DNA from: Bdellovibrionota bacterium | GTDB taxonomy: Bacteria; Bdellovibrionota; Bdellovibrionia; Bdellovibrionales; JAMPXM01 | Assembly (NCBI GenBank): GCA_963170185.1 | Contig: CAUJGS010000104.1 | Location: 1 to 64,000 of the forward strand | Length of the DNA: 64,000 bases | Direction: 5' to 3' | In this document: positions 8,107 to 17,546 of the stretch, piece after piece | Layout of the letters: every line of letters starts with the position of its first letter | Numbering within the stretch: the first letter of the stretch is position 1 | The notes under the pieces: model-generated | The model's input: only the letters and a program-made list of their open reading frames with translations | Database searches by the model: none | Told to the model about the DNA's origin: nothing | Translations under genes and position numbers: made by a program

Positions 8107-9942
8107 TCACTCACCAGGAGCACGCGAAACTCGAGGCGCTTCTTGGACGAGGTCCGGAAGACGTGTCGGGAACGCCGGGCCGGTGAAATCCCCTTTTCGG
8201 ATCTCACTGGTCGACAACACGACAAACGCCGACGCCATTTTTCCTGAAACCGAAAACACCTTCAAAATTCCAATCGGAGCTGTAACCTCGGGAATCTTGG
8301 ACTTCCGGCGTTCGCCGATACGGGCTTGAACAGCAAGCACGTCACCGACTTGAACCTCATTCTCGCTACCAGCCTCCAAGAACACGATCGCGCTATCGCC
8401 AAACATCGTGCGATCGGAATCTTCCCCGCCCCCTGCGATCACAAGCTTCGATGTCACACGTCGCCCCTTTGAGGAAACCGCGACTCGTGGCGGCTCACCC
8501 AAAAGCACATCCGAACCCACACGCACCGGCCCGACCGCGTATGTCACTTGTCCGCGGTAAATTTGCTTTTTCTCATCCACGAGTTCCATAAGACGAATGA
8601 CACCGCCAACCTCGTAGGCATAGCCGATGCCAGAAACCTTATAACGTTCGGTCACGGTAAAGACCTTCGATCCCACCGTGAGTGGCTCGTTGGCCTCAAT
8701 CAAAATCGTCTGACCGATGCTGGCCACGTATTCACCCGCCTCGGCTTCCACGACGCTACCCATTGGTTCCGGACGACGCTCATAACCGATGTGACTTGGC
8801 ACAATCGCCGCCGCCACTTTCTCCGCGATGCTGCTACGACGTCGAATCGTAACGGTCTTGTCTGGCATGCGCGGGCGAAGCTCAGCAAAGGAGCGCGGAA
8901 TGTCCTTTAAAACCGGGCGACGCTCGACATCCGAAGGCGGAATCTTTGGACGACGAACGAGTTCGTTTTGTTCGATCACGACACCGGCTTCAAGATCGGC
9001 CTGTGTGATACGCCCTTCCATGTCCTCGAGGAAAACCGGAGCTTCGCCCACAATCGGCTTTGGCTCGGCTTTTTTGGCCCGTGTCGGTGCGATTTCAATA
9101 TCGATATCCGCCTTTTCTTCGGCCGGAGGAAGATCTTGAATCGCCTGCACTTCATCTTCGCGATCAAACGCGGCGTTGCTCTGCTCGATCAGCGGATCTG
9201 GCTGATCTTGCACAACGCGAATCTCCGGCGGCGCAGCCTCGGTTCCGCCAACAAAGCGAATGGCTTGCCCCTTGGAAATCTGGTGCGGGTTTTGGATCTC
9301 GGGGTTTTCCGCCCAGAGGCGCGACCAATAAAATCCGTCAGCAAAAAGTGTTCGGCTAAGATCCCACAACGTATCTCCGGCCTGCACAGAGTACATTTCC
9401 GCTGCACGTGTTCCAACAAGCGAGGTCCACTTCTCGTCGCTCACCGGTTCGCCATGTTCGGTATAAATCTGCGCCAAACGCGATTCAAACTGCGAATTCG
9501 GCTCATCGCTACCGGGCGCCACCGAGACGCCAGCGTTCATGGTCGGTGACTCGGTCTCGGGAGTTTCCGGCACCACAGGTTCCGAGCGCGAGGCTTTCGC
9601 CGGTGGCTCAAATGGACTTTCAAGTGGCTCCATTTCGGAATCCGAAAGACCTTCCATCGGTCCAAGCGGTTCTTCATCGAAAAGCTGTTCACCGGAACCC
9701 GACGCATTGGGCGACGAGTTCGCCGTGGCGCCTGGTTTCGGCGACGGGCTCGGCGCCGGGTCCATGGACATATCGGTAGACATATCGTCGGACATTCCCG
9801 CACCGCTGTCGGAGAGCATGTCGATTTCGGACTCGATCGTGTCTTCAAAGTCTTGAGCTCGCACGCCCTGATTCAACATCAGAAATGCTAGCACCACAGC
9901 CGTTGCCGACAGCGTCGCACCCGTCTTCTTCCCTCTGCTCAC
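8107..9942 (-). CDS. Exported LysM-domain protein
   Basis: The 611-residue protein begins with a signal peptide (about 1-29, ending RAQD), then a long acidic, Ser/Pro-rich linker. One LysM module follows at about residues 185-235 (YSVQAGDTLWDLS ... NPHQISKGQAI), the motif that binds peptidoglycan glycans. The last 300 residues are beta-rich and unfamiliar. It starts with GTG overlapping the stop of the upstream lipoprotein gene (GTGA), so the two are translationally coupled. A periplasmic wall-binding scaffold is inferred. No catalytic domain is recognised. Confidence 0.8.
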   Translation of the reverse strand: MSRGKKTGATLSATAVVLAFLMLNQGVRAQDFEDTIESEIDMLSDSGAGMSDDMSTDMSMDPAPSPSPKPGATANSSPNASGSGEQLFDEEPLGPMEGLSDSEMEPLESPFEPPAKASRSEPVVPETPETESPTMNAGVSVAPGSDEPNSQFESRLAQIYTEHGEPVSDEKWTSLVGTRAAEMYSVQAGDTLWDLSRTLFADGFYWSRLWAENPEIQNPHQISKGQAIRFVGGTEAAPPEIRVVQDQPDPLIEQSNAAFDREDEVQAIQDLPPAEEKADIDIEIAPTRAKKAEPKPIVGEAPVFLEDMEGRITQADLEAGVVIEQNELVRRPKIPPSDVERRPVLKDIPRSFAELRPRMPDKTVTIRRRSSIAEKVAAAIVPSHIGYERRPEPMGSVVEAEAGEYVASIGQTILIEANEPLTVGSKVFTVTERYKVSGIGYAYEVGGVIRLMELVDEKKQIYRGQVTYAVGPVRVGSDVLLGEPPRVAVSSKGRRVTSKLVIAGGGEDSDRTMFGDSAIVFLEAGSENEVQVGDVLAVQARIGERRKSKIPEVTAPIGILKVFSVSGKMASAFVVLSTSEIRKGDFTGPAFPTRLPDLVQEAPRVSRAPGE

Positions 9943-10955
9943 AGAGTTCTCCGTTCCATGGCGGCCATTTCGCGTTTTGCGCGACGAGCTTCCATCGTCT
10001 TGGGGTATTTCTTCATGACGTATTCAAAGTTCTGCTGGGCGATCTCGCGATTTCGTACCTCGCCCCCGCCCTGAAGGAGCAAGCGAGCGATCACTCCGCG
10101 CATCAGAGCCGAGCCGGCTTGTACACGAGGCTCGAGGTTTTTCAAACGAAGCGCCTCAGCGAATTGAAAGTCCGCCGAGCGCAAGGCCATTTCAAGAGCG
10201 CGCGCATCTTTGGCCGTTTTCCGCTGACGATAGTGATAAAGCCCCATCTGAAAGCGAGCTTCGCCAAAGACCTGAGACTCGGGATAAGACTTTTCCAAAA
10301 GACGCAGCGTCCGCTCGGCCCCATTCCAATCTGCCGATTTCAACTGCCCAAGCATCGTGCGCAAAAGTGCGCGATCCGCCTGCTCGCCAAGTGCCTCTTC
10401 CGAACGAGCCTGTGCGGGCGCTCGCTGTCCCATACTGGCGGCTTCATAGCGACGCGCCTGCCGAGCCTGTGCACGCGCTTTCTGAGCAAGAGAGGACTTT
10501 GGGGGCAGCTCTTTCGGAAGCTGTCCCACTGCTCGAAGATCCAGCATGTTCTTAACGGGTTCTTTCGGCGAAACTGTCATGTCTGGCTTCGACGGCTTCA
10601 CGGGTTTCCTTGCGTCCATAGGAACCTCTGTCACGATCCCAGGCTCGAAACCCCTCAATGGGTCCGTGGACTCCTCGGCGGCAAGCGGCGCAACAGCCCC
10701 ATTGCGCGTGAGCATCTTCAGACGCATGCGCAAAATCTGATTTCTCTCTTTCAGGTTCTCAATCTTCACCTGTGCTCGGCGAAGCTTACGGGCCGTTTGC
10801 TCTTCACGAGAAAGCCCCGTAGCTTGTTTGCCACTTCCGCTTGCGCCAAGAGTCCCAGCGCAACCGCTAAGCACCAGAGCTGAACCAATTGAAACAAGGC
10901 AGTTCAGCAATACCAAACTGCCACGGCTGATCGAAAAACATCCATGTCTTGCCAT
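9939..10955 (-). CDS. Lipoprotein with coiled coil and TPR-like helices
   Basis: A signal sequence ends in the lipobox LSGC, so the mature protein is probably acylated at that Cys near residue 32. A Glu/Arg-rich coiled coil (about 50-85) and a Pro/Lys-rich linker follow. The C-terminal part (about 185-338) has YbgF/BamD-like TPR features, such as ESQVFGEARFQMGLYHYRQ and QQNFEYVMKKYPKT. Such proteins scaffold periplasmic or outer-membrane complexes. It overlaps the LysM gene by 4 nt and probably works with it at the envelope. Confidence 0.75.
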   Translation of the reverse strand: MARHGCFSISRGSLVLLNCLVSIGSALVLSGCAGTLGASGSGKQATGLSREEQTARKLRRAQVKIENLKERNQILRMRLKMLTRNGAVAPLAAEESTDPLRGFEPGIVTEVPMDARKPVKPSKPDMTVSPKEPVKNMLDLRAVGQLPKELPPKSSLAQKARAQARQARRYEAASMGQRAPAQARSEEALGEQADRALLRTMLGQLKSADWNGAERTLRLLEKSYPESQVFGEARFQMGLYHYRQRKTAKDARALEMALRSADFQFAEALRLKNLEPRVQAGSALMRGVIARLLLQGGGEVRNREIAQQNFEYVMKKYPKTMEARRAKREMAAMERRTL

Positions 10956-11338
10956 ACTTCCCTAATGGTAAGGAGCGTCAGCTCAGATGAGAAGTGCGTA
11001 AGCAAATCAACCCAGGCCTCGGTCGAGGAGAGCTCGATTTTCGCGACACCTCGGAGGGTTCTTTCGAAGGTTCTCCTCAGAAAAACCCAGTTTTCCACAG
11101 CTAGTGTGGATCAGTGGCCTCTCAGGACCTTGGACCCGTGACTGGATAAGGGTTTCAGCGGATTGCTGAGTGTTTGTACAATTCATAAGGTACTGTTTTG
11201 ACTTAAGAAACACTGAAATTTTCAGATTTTGGTTTGTTTCTGTTTTCCTTCTTAAATCCGCCAATCGAAAACCTGTCACAGTCTGAAATACGGAGATCGC
11301 TAACGGAGTCGGTTTTCATTTTGCTCTAAGTAGCTGAA
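10956..11338. other. Intergenic region between divergent envelope and ComEC-like genes
   Basis: This 383-nt stretch contains no convincing gene on either strand. It is more AT-rich in its right half. It holds three near-matches to the DnaA box (TTTTCCACA, TGTGGATCA, ACTGGATAA) within 60 nt. I could not assign firm promoter elements. Confidence 0.5.
11091..11149. promoter_or_regulatory. Cluster of DnaA-box-like sequences
   Basis: TTTTCCACA (11091-11099) and the inverted TGTGGATCA (11105-11113) each match TTATCCACA at 8 of 9 positions and are 5 nt apart. ACTGGATAA (11141-11149) matches inverted at 7 of 9. There is no dnaA, dnaN or AT-rich unwinding element nearby, so this could be chance or a regulatory DnaA site. 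Confidence 0.2.
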
Positions 11339-12541
11339 ATGATTCGACTGGCATTTACTCTATTCCTTTTCGTTCTCGTCGCCCACTCATTCTTGCCCTC
11401 ATGGTGCGCACGGATCACGCGCCCAGTTCACGAGCACTGCCTGAAAACCACTCCACTTTCATCCACGGAAGATGTTCGGCGCATTCAAGAATCTCTCGTC
11501 TGCGGAAGAAACTTAAAGGATCAAAAGGATGAGTTTCGTTCCTGGCGAGAACTGGGAATGATCCACGTACTCGTCGTATCCGGCGGTCATCTTTCCGTGC
11601 TCGCGATCTTCGTGCGCTATGCGCTTTCGCTGACTGTTCTCTTAGCACTTTCCCGTACACAGATTCAAAAGCGGCATCTTTGGTTTTTTGTCCACGCAGT
11701 GACTTTCTTGACCATCACATGGCTAGCGGCAGCCAATCGCTTCGAACCACCCGTGCTTCGCGCCTGGCTTGATTTTCTCATTCGCCCAAGCCTTAAGCGG
11801 CATGGCTATCAAGGCCAGGAGGCTGGCTTTGTGGCCACGTGGCTGGCCCTTCCGGCCGTGAGCGCAACAAGTGACCTGCTTTCGCTTGGGCTTTCCTTTT
11901 TCGCCTCCGTTTTATTGGAGGTTGTCGGAAGCTCGCTACATCGGCGGCCTTGGCTAGCAGCTCTCACGCTGCAAGCGGCCCTCTGGTGGGCCCTCTTGCC
12001 GCTGCTTTTGCCACTGGGACTCCCTCACCCGCTTGCGACCATGAGCAATCTGCTACTGGCTCCGCTCATCGGCGGCGTCCTCATACCTCTCGCGCTTATT
12101 CATCACGGGCTTTCACAAGTACATCTTCTCTGGCTAAGTGACGTCTTCGCCTGGACATGGGAGTTCACCCACAAACTTGTAGGCCTTCTTGGCGGACTGG
12201 CTCCAGATCTTGCTCCGCGGTTTCAAATCTCAGACTCCCAGCGCATGATCGTAAGCCTTTCTCTGATCAGCTTGGCGCTGGCACTCACCTTGCGCCGCAA
12301 CTCTCAAAAAAGAGCCAGTCAAAGCACGAGCTGGCGGCCGCTGAGCCTCGCTCTCGCCCTCATTCTTTCCGGGTGCTGGCTTCATGCTGGCCTAAAAAGC
12401 AACGGGAGCCCGATTTCTCGAAAGCTCCCGTCCAGTTCGTCGGCTGTGGCCGATCGTCAGATTAAACGCGGTAAGGTTTGTATTCCATATCGAGCGATCG
12501 AGCGACCGGCTCGTAGCAGATATTGCCGCCGTAAACATTGA
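11339..12541 (+). CDS. ComEC/Rec2-like competence membrane protein, core domain only
   Basis: This 400-residue protein has a Leu-rich multi-helix pattern and the ComEC core signature [16 protein letters not shown] at about residues 74-89, with the family's [20 protein letters not shown] region near 230. In known systems ComEC forms the inner-membrane channel for transforming DNA. The N-terminal OB-type domain is reduced to about 70 residues, and the C-terminal metallo-beta-lactamase-like domain is absent. Its last 80 nt overlap the end of ald on the other strand. DprA 3 kb away supports a DNA-uptake link. The missing domains may be encoded elsewhere or be dispensable. Confidence 0.75.
   Translation: MIRLAFTLFLFVLVAHSFLPSWCARITRPVHEHCLKTTPLSSTEDVRRIQESLVCGRNLKDQKDEFRSWRELGMIHVLVVSGGHLSVLAIFVRYALSLTVLLALSRTQIQKRHLWFFVHAVTFLTITWLAAANRFEPPVLRAWLDFLIRPSLKRHGYQGQEAGFVATWLALPAVSATSDLLSLGLSFFASVLLEVVGSSLHRRPWLAALTLQAALWWALLPLLLPLGLPHPLATMSNLLLAPLIGGVLIPLALIHHGLSQVHLLWLSDVFAWTWEFTHKLVGLLGGLAPDLAPRFQISDSQRMIVSLSLISLALALTLRRNSQKRASQSTSWRPLSLALALILSGCWLHAGLKSNGSPISRKLPSSSSAVADRQIKRGKVCIPYRAIERPARSRYCRRKH
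12394..12431 (-). terminator. Probable intrinsic terminator of ald
   Basis: Arms ACGGGAGC (12402-12409) and GCTCCCGT (12424-12431) form a perfect 8-bp stem. Reading leftward it is followed by TGCTTTTT. The element lies inside the 3' end of the convergent comEC-like gene. Confidence 0.65.
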
Positions 12542-13580
12542 GCCCTTTGAACAGAGCTTTGTCTTTCGCGATCGCATCTTCAACACCAAGAGCCGCAAGC
12601 ATCGAAGCGTACTTCGCAGTCGCGTTCGTGAGTGCGTATGTCGATGTTCGCGAAACAACGCCTGGCATGTTTGGAACGCAGTAATGAATGACGCCGTTTA
12701 CTTCGTATGTCGGATTTTGGTGCGACGTTGGGCGGCAAGTTTCAATACAGCCACCTTGGTCGACTGCGACGTCAACTACAACCGAACCCGGTTGCATGCG
12801 CTCGATCATCGACTTCGTCACAAGAACTGGAGCTTTCCAGCCCGTGACAAGAACGCCGCCAACCACGAGGTCGGAATTTACGACACTCGCTTCGATGTTC
12901 GCCGAGTTCGAGTGCAAAGTTGTGAGACGCCCCTGGAAAACGTCATCAAGGTACTCAAGACGCTTGTGGTTCACGTCAAGAATTGTGACTTCCGCGCCAA
13001 GACCGACTGCCATTTTGGCTGCGTTGATACCGACAACACCACCACCGATGATCGTGACTTTCCCGCGGTTCACGCCCGTGACGCCACCAAGGAGAATGCC
13101 TTTTCCGCCGTGATCTTTTTGAAGGTAGTAAGCCCCGATCTGAGTCGCCATACGACCTGCGACTTCCGACATCGGCGTCAAAAGAGGGAGCGACCCGTCT
13201 TCTGGCTGAATCGTCTCGTAGGCAATCGCTTTCACGCGACGTTCGCAGAGAACTTTTGTCAGCTTCGCTTCCGCCGCCAAGTGAAGATACGTGTAGAGGA
13301 TTTGGTTTTCGCGCATCAGATCGTATTCGTCTGGAAGCGGCTCTTTCACCTTCACGATCATATCGGCTTTTGCGTAGAGCTCTTTTGCCGAGTCGATGAT
13401 CGTCGCACCCGCCTGAATGTAATCTTCATTCGTGATGCGGCTACCGACACCTGCGTCTTTTTCAATAATGACCGTGTGGCCTTCTTGAACGAGCTGTCTG
13501 ACACCTGCGTCGGTCATACCCACGCGGTTTTCCGAAATTTTGATTTCCTTTGGAACACCAATGACGATGCGTTTTCCCAT
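12462..13580 (-). CDS. ald: Alanine dehydrogenase
   Basis: The protein (372 residues from this start) catalyses reversible NAD-dependent oxidative deamination of L-alanine to pyruvate and ammonia. It opens with IGVPKEIK and carries [10 protein letters not shown], the substrate-site region AETIQ-like [10 protein letters not shown], and the NAD-binding [13 protein letters not shown]. It ends in the family's [11 protein letters not shown]. The track's longer ORF adds 19 residues. I chose the ATG at 13580 because it fits the family and has GAAGGGG 8 nt upstream. Alanine use would suit an amino-acid-fed life style, which is inference. Confidence 0.96.
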   Translation of the reverse strand: MGKRIVIGVPKEIKISENRVGMTDAGVRQLVQEGHTVIIEKDAGVGSRITNEDYIQAGATIIDSAKELYAKADMIVKVKEPLPDEYDLMRENQILYTYLHLAAEAKLTKVLCERRVKAIAYETIQPEDGSLPLLTPMSEVAGRMATQIGAYYLQKDHGGKGILLGGVTGVNRGKVTIIGGGVVGINAAKMAVGLGAEVTILDVNHKRLEYLDDVFQGRLTTLHSNSANIEASVVNSDLVVGGVLVTGWKAPVLVTKSMIERMQPGSVVVDVAVDQGGCIETCRPTSHQNPTYEVNGVIHYCVPNMPGVVSRTSTYALTNATAKYASMLAALGVEDAIAKDKALFKGLNVYGGNICYEPVARSLDMEYKPYRV

Positions 13581-13667
13581 TTTTAAACCCCTTCTCGAGT
13601 CGGCGGCGATTAGAGCCGAAGCCGCCCAAAGAGGCAAGAGGCACGTGACGATTTCGCCTGGGACCTA

Positions 13668-13687
13668 AAGAATCCTCACGGATTCTT
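13668..13687 (-). terminator. Hairpin at the end of lpxC
   Basis: AAGAATCC and GGATTCTT form a perfect 8-bp stem with a 4-nt loop overlapping the lpxC stop codon. The following T-run is short (TTCTTTAGG), so it may be a weak terminator. Confidence 0.45.
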
Positions 13688-14606
13688 AGCGTGGATCAAA
13701 GCTTTCGCGAAGACCGGCAATGGAAGAAGCCGCCTCAGACTCCCATGACCCGCCTAGAGAAAGCGCTTTGGTTCGCTCTGGGCTAGCTAGGATCTTTTTG
13801 ACGAGCTTACTCATGATGTCGTGGCCGGCCTTAAAGAGCACCACGTGCCCAAGAAGCGGGCGTCCAAGCGTCACCAAATCTCCTAGTGCGTCAAGCACCT
13901 TGTGACGAACAAACTCGTCCTCAAACCGAAGGCCCTCGGGGTTCACAACGCCGTCATCGCCGACGACGACGGCGTTCTCAAGGCTCCCGCCAAGGGCAAG
14001 GCCGCGTGCGCGCATCGCTTCGACGTCTTTTAAGAAACCAAACGTGCGCGCCGGTCCCACGTCGCGAGTGAAGCTTGTCTCGTTGATGTCGACATCCATT
14101 CGACTTCTCCCGATGCAGGCGTGAGGAAAGTCGATCGTGCAGGTCACACGAAGCCCCGAATACGGAACCACGTAGGCGTGTTTGTCGCCTTCACCATAAA
14201 AAATCGGCTCGGTGATATAAAGGTAGCGACGAGGCTCTTCTTGTTCCGCAAAACCGGCCTGCAGAAGAGCATCCATGAAGACCTTTGCCGAACCGTCTCC
14301 GATTGGAATCTCAGGGCCTGTGAGCTCGATAAACAAATTGTCGATACGAAAGGCCGCGAGGGCCGAAAGACAGTGCTCCACCGTGGACACTGAAAACTGC
14401 GGTCCACCTAGAGTCGTCGCAAGCGACGTCGCCTGAATATTCTCCGCACGCACGGGAATCGAAGGTGACCCCGGAAGATCGACTCGCACGACATGAATGC
14501 CGGTATCGGGCGGAGCTGGCCGGAACGCAAGCGACGCTGGTTGCCCTTTGTGAAGTCCAATTCCATGAACCGATACTCGTTTTCGAATCGTGCGCTGAAG
14601 GTACAT
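13686..14606 (-). CDS. lpxC: UDP-3-O-acyl-N-acetylglucosamine deacetylase
   Basis: LpxC carries out the committed zinc-dependent step of lipid A synthesis in the cytoplasm. The 306-residue protein has the family length and the zinc ligands in STVEHCLSAL (His near 78), FVRHKVLDALGDL (His and Asp) and the catalytic His in KAGHDIMSKL. It also has the GIGLHKG start and the GDGSAKVF loop. ald follows on the same strand after 105 nt and a hairpin. Together with kdsA and the LptF-like gene it shows that an LPS outer membrane is made. Confidence 0.97.
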   Translation of the reverse strand: MYLQRTIRKRVSVHGIGLHKGQPASLAFRPAPPDTGIHVVRVDLPGSPSIPVRAENIQATSLATTLGGPQFSVSTVEHCLSALAAFRIDNLFIELTGPEIPIGDGSAKVFMDALLQAGFAEQEEPRRYLYITEPIFYGEGDKHAYVVPYSGLRVTCTIDFPHACIGRSRMDVDINETSFTRDVGPARTFGFLKDVEAMRARGLALGGSLENAVVVGDDGVVNPEGLRFEDEFVRHKVLDALGDLVTLGRPLLGHVVLFKAGHDIMSKLVKKILASPERTKALSLGGSWESEAASSIAGLRESFDPR

Positions 14607-14853
14607 ATCTGCATCCTTGATTCAAGTACCGGGCCATAGCAAGAAGAGCCCCGACATACGTCTAAGGAGTCACTTCGAAATCATCTTCTAAATGCTTATT
14701 ATTACATGCGGAATATGCTTTTGCGTAATTGCACCTGCCGTTCTCAAACGCCTTCCAAGTGGCCCCTCAAAACTCGGAAAGTGTCGCAGAAAAGTCGAGA
14801 CTTCAGCCACACCAGACTCGAAACAAGTGCAAAGAAGTCACAGTTTAGAGAAA

Positions 14854-15147
14854 ATGAAGATCGTGAGACTCTTGGCTATTTCCATCAGCGCTATTTTTCT
14901 GGGAGCGGTTGGCTGCGCAAGCAAAGAGCAGTGGCGCACGTCGCTTGAACCCGAAGATGCTGGGAAAAACGCGCGCGCGCATCCTGCCGCCTACGGCGTC
15001 AGCGACGGTTTCACGTTTGGAAAACCGCACCGCGTACGTCCCGCAAACGACTTCATGTTTTATTACAAGGAATGCGGCCTCACCGACCCCATCGGCGACC
15101 GCGCCTTTTTCTCAAAGACCGCCTACGCCTGCACCGGCCCTCGTTAG
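14854..15147 (+). CDS. Small lipoprotein of unknown function
   Basis: From the ATG at 14854 the 97-residue product starts with a short signal peptide and lipobox GAVGC ([21 protein letters not shown]). A soluble domain with two further cysteines follows (KECGL and YACTG). The track's longer ORF begins 54 codons upstream with unlikely Arg/Cys-rich sequence. The mature protein should sit in the periplasm, attached to a membrane. The 3' end overlaps the ruvB stop by 4 nt convergently. I recognise no family. Confidence 0.75.
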   Translation: MKIVRLLAISISAIFLGAVGCASKEQWRTSLEPEDAGKNARAHPAAYGVSDGFTFGKPHRVRPANDFMFYYKECGLTDPIGDRAFFSKTAYACTGPR

Positions 15148-16226
15148 AACGCTTTCAAGTGCGCGCGAGCCGAGTCCGTAATGATACGTCCGCGCGGGGT
15201 CTTTTGCACAAGCCCCTCTTGAATCAAAAACGGCTCGTAGACTTCTTCTAGTGTGTCCGCCTCTTCCGACAAAGCGGCGGAGAGTGTTTCGATTCCCACC
15301 GGGCCACCGGCAAACTTCTCGTGAATGAGGCCCAAAATTCGGCGATCCATGTCGTCGAGCCCCAACTCGTCTACTTCCAAAAGATCAAGCGCTGCACGAG
15401 CCGACGCCTCGTCGATCACTCCGTGACCACGAACTTCCGCAAAGTCACGAACCCGTTTTAAAAGACGATTGGCGATACGCGGAGTACCTCGCGAGCGACG
15501 AGCGACCTCCATCGCGCCCTCAGGCGTGATGCGGATATTTAAGATACTTGCCGAGCGCGTGAGAATGTCGACCAAGTCTTGTTTCGTGTAGAATTGCAGA
15601 CGCTCAACGATTCCAAAACGATCGCGAAGTGGCGCATTCACAAGCCCTGCGCGCGTCGTGGCACCGATCAGGGTAAACGGCGCCAACTGAAACTTCATCG
15701 AACGTGCGCCAAGGCCCTCACCCGTGACGATGTCGATGTAGAAGTCCTCCATCGCGCTATAGAGGTACTCTTCGATTGTCCGATTCAGACGATGAATCTC
15801 GTCGATGAATAAAACCGTGCCCGGTTTAAGACCTGTCAAGATCGCGGCGATCTCGCCCTTGCGGTCAAGTGCGGGACCCGATGTCGTCTTGCACTCGACA
15901 CCCATCGTTTCCGCAATGATATGGGCCATCGTGGTTTTGCCAAGCCCCGGCGGGCCGCTAAGAAGAATATGATCAAGTGCTTCACCGCGCTTTTTTGCGG
16001 CCTCGACAAAAACCGCGATCTTTTCTTTTGCTTTCGGTTGCCCTGGGAAGTCTTCGAAACGTTTTGGGCGAAGCGTATTCTCCCATGTTTCACCAGGCGC
16101 TTGGGTTCCAGACAAGTTCGGGTTGCGACTTGCTGCCCCGCCCACCGTCGCAGGAGCGGTCGGAACAGGCGGAAGCTCTGAAGAGATCTGTTTCGTGATC
16201 GCTTTTTTGGGGTTTGAAACTTCCAT
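15144..16226 (-). CDS. ruvB: Holliday junction branch migration ATPase RuvB
   Basis: RuvB is the AAA+ motor that, with RuvA, drives branch migration of Holliday junctions. This 360-residue protein has Walker [10 protein letters not shown] near 90, Walker [10 protein letters not shown], sensor GATTRAG and the arginine-finger region LRDRFG, followed by the winged-helix end [12 protein letters not shown]. The N-terminus has about 45 extra, Pro/Ala-rich residues before the [13 protein letters not shown] core, longer than in E. coli. The gene lies 37 nt after ruvA, completing ruvCAB. Confidence 0.98.
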   Translation of the reverse strand: MEVSNPKKAITKQISSELPPVPTAPATVGGAASRNPNLSGTQAPGETWENTLRPKRFEDFPGQPKAKEKIAVFVEAAKKRGEALDHILLSGPPGLGKTTMAHIIAETMGVECKTTSGPALDRKGEIAAILTGLKPGTVLFIDEIHRLNRTIEEYLYSAMEDFYIDIVTGEGLGARSMKFQLAPFTLIGATTRAGLVNAPLRDRFGIVERLQFYTKQDLVDILTRSASILNIRITPEGAMEVARRSRGTPRIANRLLKRVRDFAEVRGHGVIDEASARAALDLLEVDELGLDDMDRRILGLIHEKFAGGPVGIETLSAALSEEADTLEEVYEPFLIQEGLVQKTPRGRIITDSARAHLKAF

Positions 16227-16263
16227 TTCCCGTCTCCCTTACTCAAACCTTATCGGACAAAAA

Positions 16264-16905
16264 CTATCGTGCCAAAAACTGAAGAGCAAAACGCACACCC
16301 TCTTCAAGGGTTGGCGCCTCTCCACGCTCGCGAGTTTGATCGCCCAGCTTCGTAAGCACGTGCTCGATTTCTTGTGAACGGAAACCCAAGTGCGTAAGCG
16401 CGCTTGTGATTTCAGATTCAATCGGATTCTGACTTGCGAGCGGCATGCTTGCACCGGCTTGTCTCGATTTTCCAGACACGGCTCCCAAGCCAGCAAACTC
16501 TATGTAAACTCCCATTTTCCCTTTTAGCGAGACAACCAGCTGTTCGGCCGTCTTCTTGCCAACTTTTGGAAGCTGCGAAAGAGCCTTCGCGTCGCCAGCC
16601 TCAATCGCTCGCGCAATCGAAGCAAGCGAACCTGCCGACAAAATCTTGATCGCCATTTTAGGGCCGATGCCGTTTACCGAAAGCAGCGAAAGAAAAAACT
16701 CTTTCTCCGCGCGCGAACGAAAACCAAAGAGCGAGATCTGATCTTCGCGAACATGTGTGTAGACCTCAAAGACCGCGGTCTCACCTAGAGCTGCTTCATC
16801 CAAGGTTTCAAGCGAACACGAAAGCTCGTATCCCACACCCGCGACATCGACGACGCAGGTTTCTTGGTCTTTGAATTCCACGATGCCTTTGAGTCTTGCA
16901 ATCAC
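16264..16905 (-). CDS. ruvA: Holliday junction DNA helicase subunit RuvA
   Basis: RuvA binds the four-way junction and loads RuvB. The 213-residue protein shows the OB-fold start (MIARLKGIVEFKD), the helix-hairpin-helix segments VNGIGPKMAIKIL and LPKVGKKTAEQLVV, and the C-terminal three-helix RuvB-contact domain (about 150-213). It starts with GTG overlapping the ruvC stop (GTGA), so the two are translationally coupled. Confidence 0.97.
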   Translation of the reverse strand: MIARLKGIVEFKDQETCVVDVAGVGYELSCSLETLDEAALGETAVFEVYTHVREDQISLFGFRSRAEKEFFLSLLSVNGIGPKMAIKILSAGSLASIARAIEAGDAKALSQLPKVGKKTAEQLVVSLKGKMGVYIEFAGLGAVSGKSRQAGASMPLASQNPIESEITSALTHLGFRSQEIEHVLTKLGDQTRERGEAPTLEEGVRFALQFLAR

Positions 16906-17471
16906 AGCGTTGCTCCGTTCTTTGTCGCCGTCTTTGTCGCCGTCTTCGTCGCCATATGCTGGGTCACGTGTTCACGCCAACCTTGATAAGCGAGCGCCAA
17001 ACCATCGCTCGCATCAAGCGGCAGCTTCGCAAGCTCGCCTCCCAGATGAAGCAAACGATCGAGCACCACGCGAACCTCTTCCTTGTCGGAGTCGCCGCGA
17101 CCAGTGACCGCTTTCTTGGCCGTCTTCGTCGCGACTTGCAAAACCTCCGCTTCGTACTTACCCGCCACCGCGAGCACAACTCCACGAGATTCACCCAGGA
17201 CAAAAGCCGAGCTGACACTCTTACTGAGAAACACGTTTTCGATCACGAGTTTGGCCGGCCGACGCTCCGCAAAAATCGCTTCGAGCTCACCCAGAATTGC
17301 CGCCAGGCGACGATCCAAACTCAAGCGACCTTCCGGTTCGATCACTCCACAACCGCGAGCGACAAGGCGATCCGGTTCGCAGGCATCAAACTCGATCCAG
17401 CCAAAGCCCATGCGGCGTGTACCCGGATCAACTCCGAGAATGGTGATGGTCGATGGCTTGGGTTTCGGCAT
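16902..17471 (-). CDS. ruvC: Holliday junction endonuclease RuvC
   Basis: RuvC resolves Holliday junctions by paired nicking. From the ATG at 17471 the product is 189 residues. It has the catalytic acidic residues in GVDPGT (Asp15), VIENVF (Glu) and DASDGLALA (Asp). The longer track ORF (17624) adds 51 residues unrelated to the family. The C-terminus ends in a short ATKTATKTATK repeat encoded by a 12-nt tandem repeat. It is the first gene of ruvCAB and is divergent from a TPR gene 75 nt away. Confidence 0.96.
   Translation of the reverse strand: MPKPKPSTITILGVDPGTRRMGFGWIEFDACEPDRLVARGCGVIEPEGRLSLDRRLAAILGELEAIFAERRPAKLVIENVFLSKSVSSAFVLGESRGVVLAVAGKYEAEVLQVATKTAKKAVTGRGDSDKEEVRVVLDRLLHLGGELAKLPLDASDGLALAYQGWREHVTQHMATKTATKTATKNGATL
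16921..16953 (-). repeat. 12-nt tandem repeat in the ruvC 3' end
   Basis: TTTGTCGCCGTC occurs twice in tandem, followed by a 9-nt partial copy (TTCGTCGCC). In frame it encodes repeated Thr-Ala-Thr-Lys at the RuvC C-terminus. Copy number could vary without a frameshift. Confidence 0.8.
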
Positions 17472-17546
17472 TTTTTCATCAAAGCAGCGGGTTTCATTGA
17501 GTAGCAAGGCTTGAAGCACAGGCACCGCAGTGCAACAATAGTCTCC

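Noticed and set aside
12657-13586. Long plus-strand ORF over ald (12684-13586, 300 aa)
   Set aside because: It is wholly antisense to the well-recognised ald gene and has no family signature.
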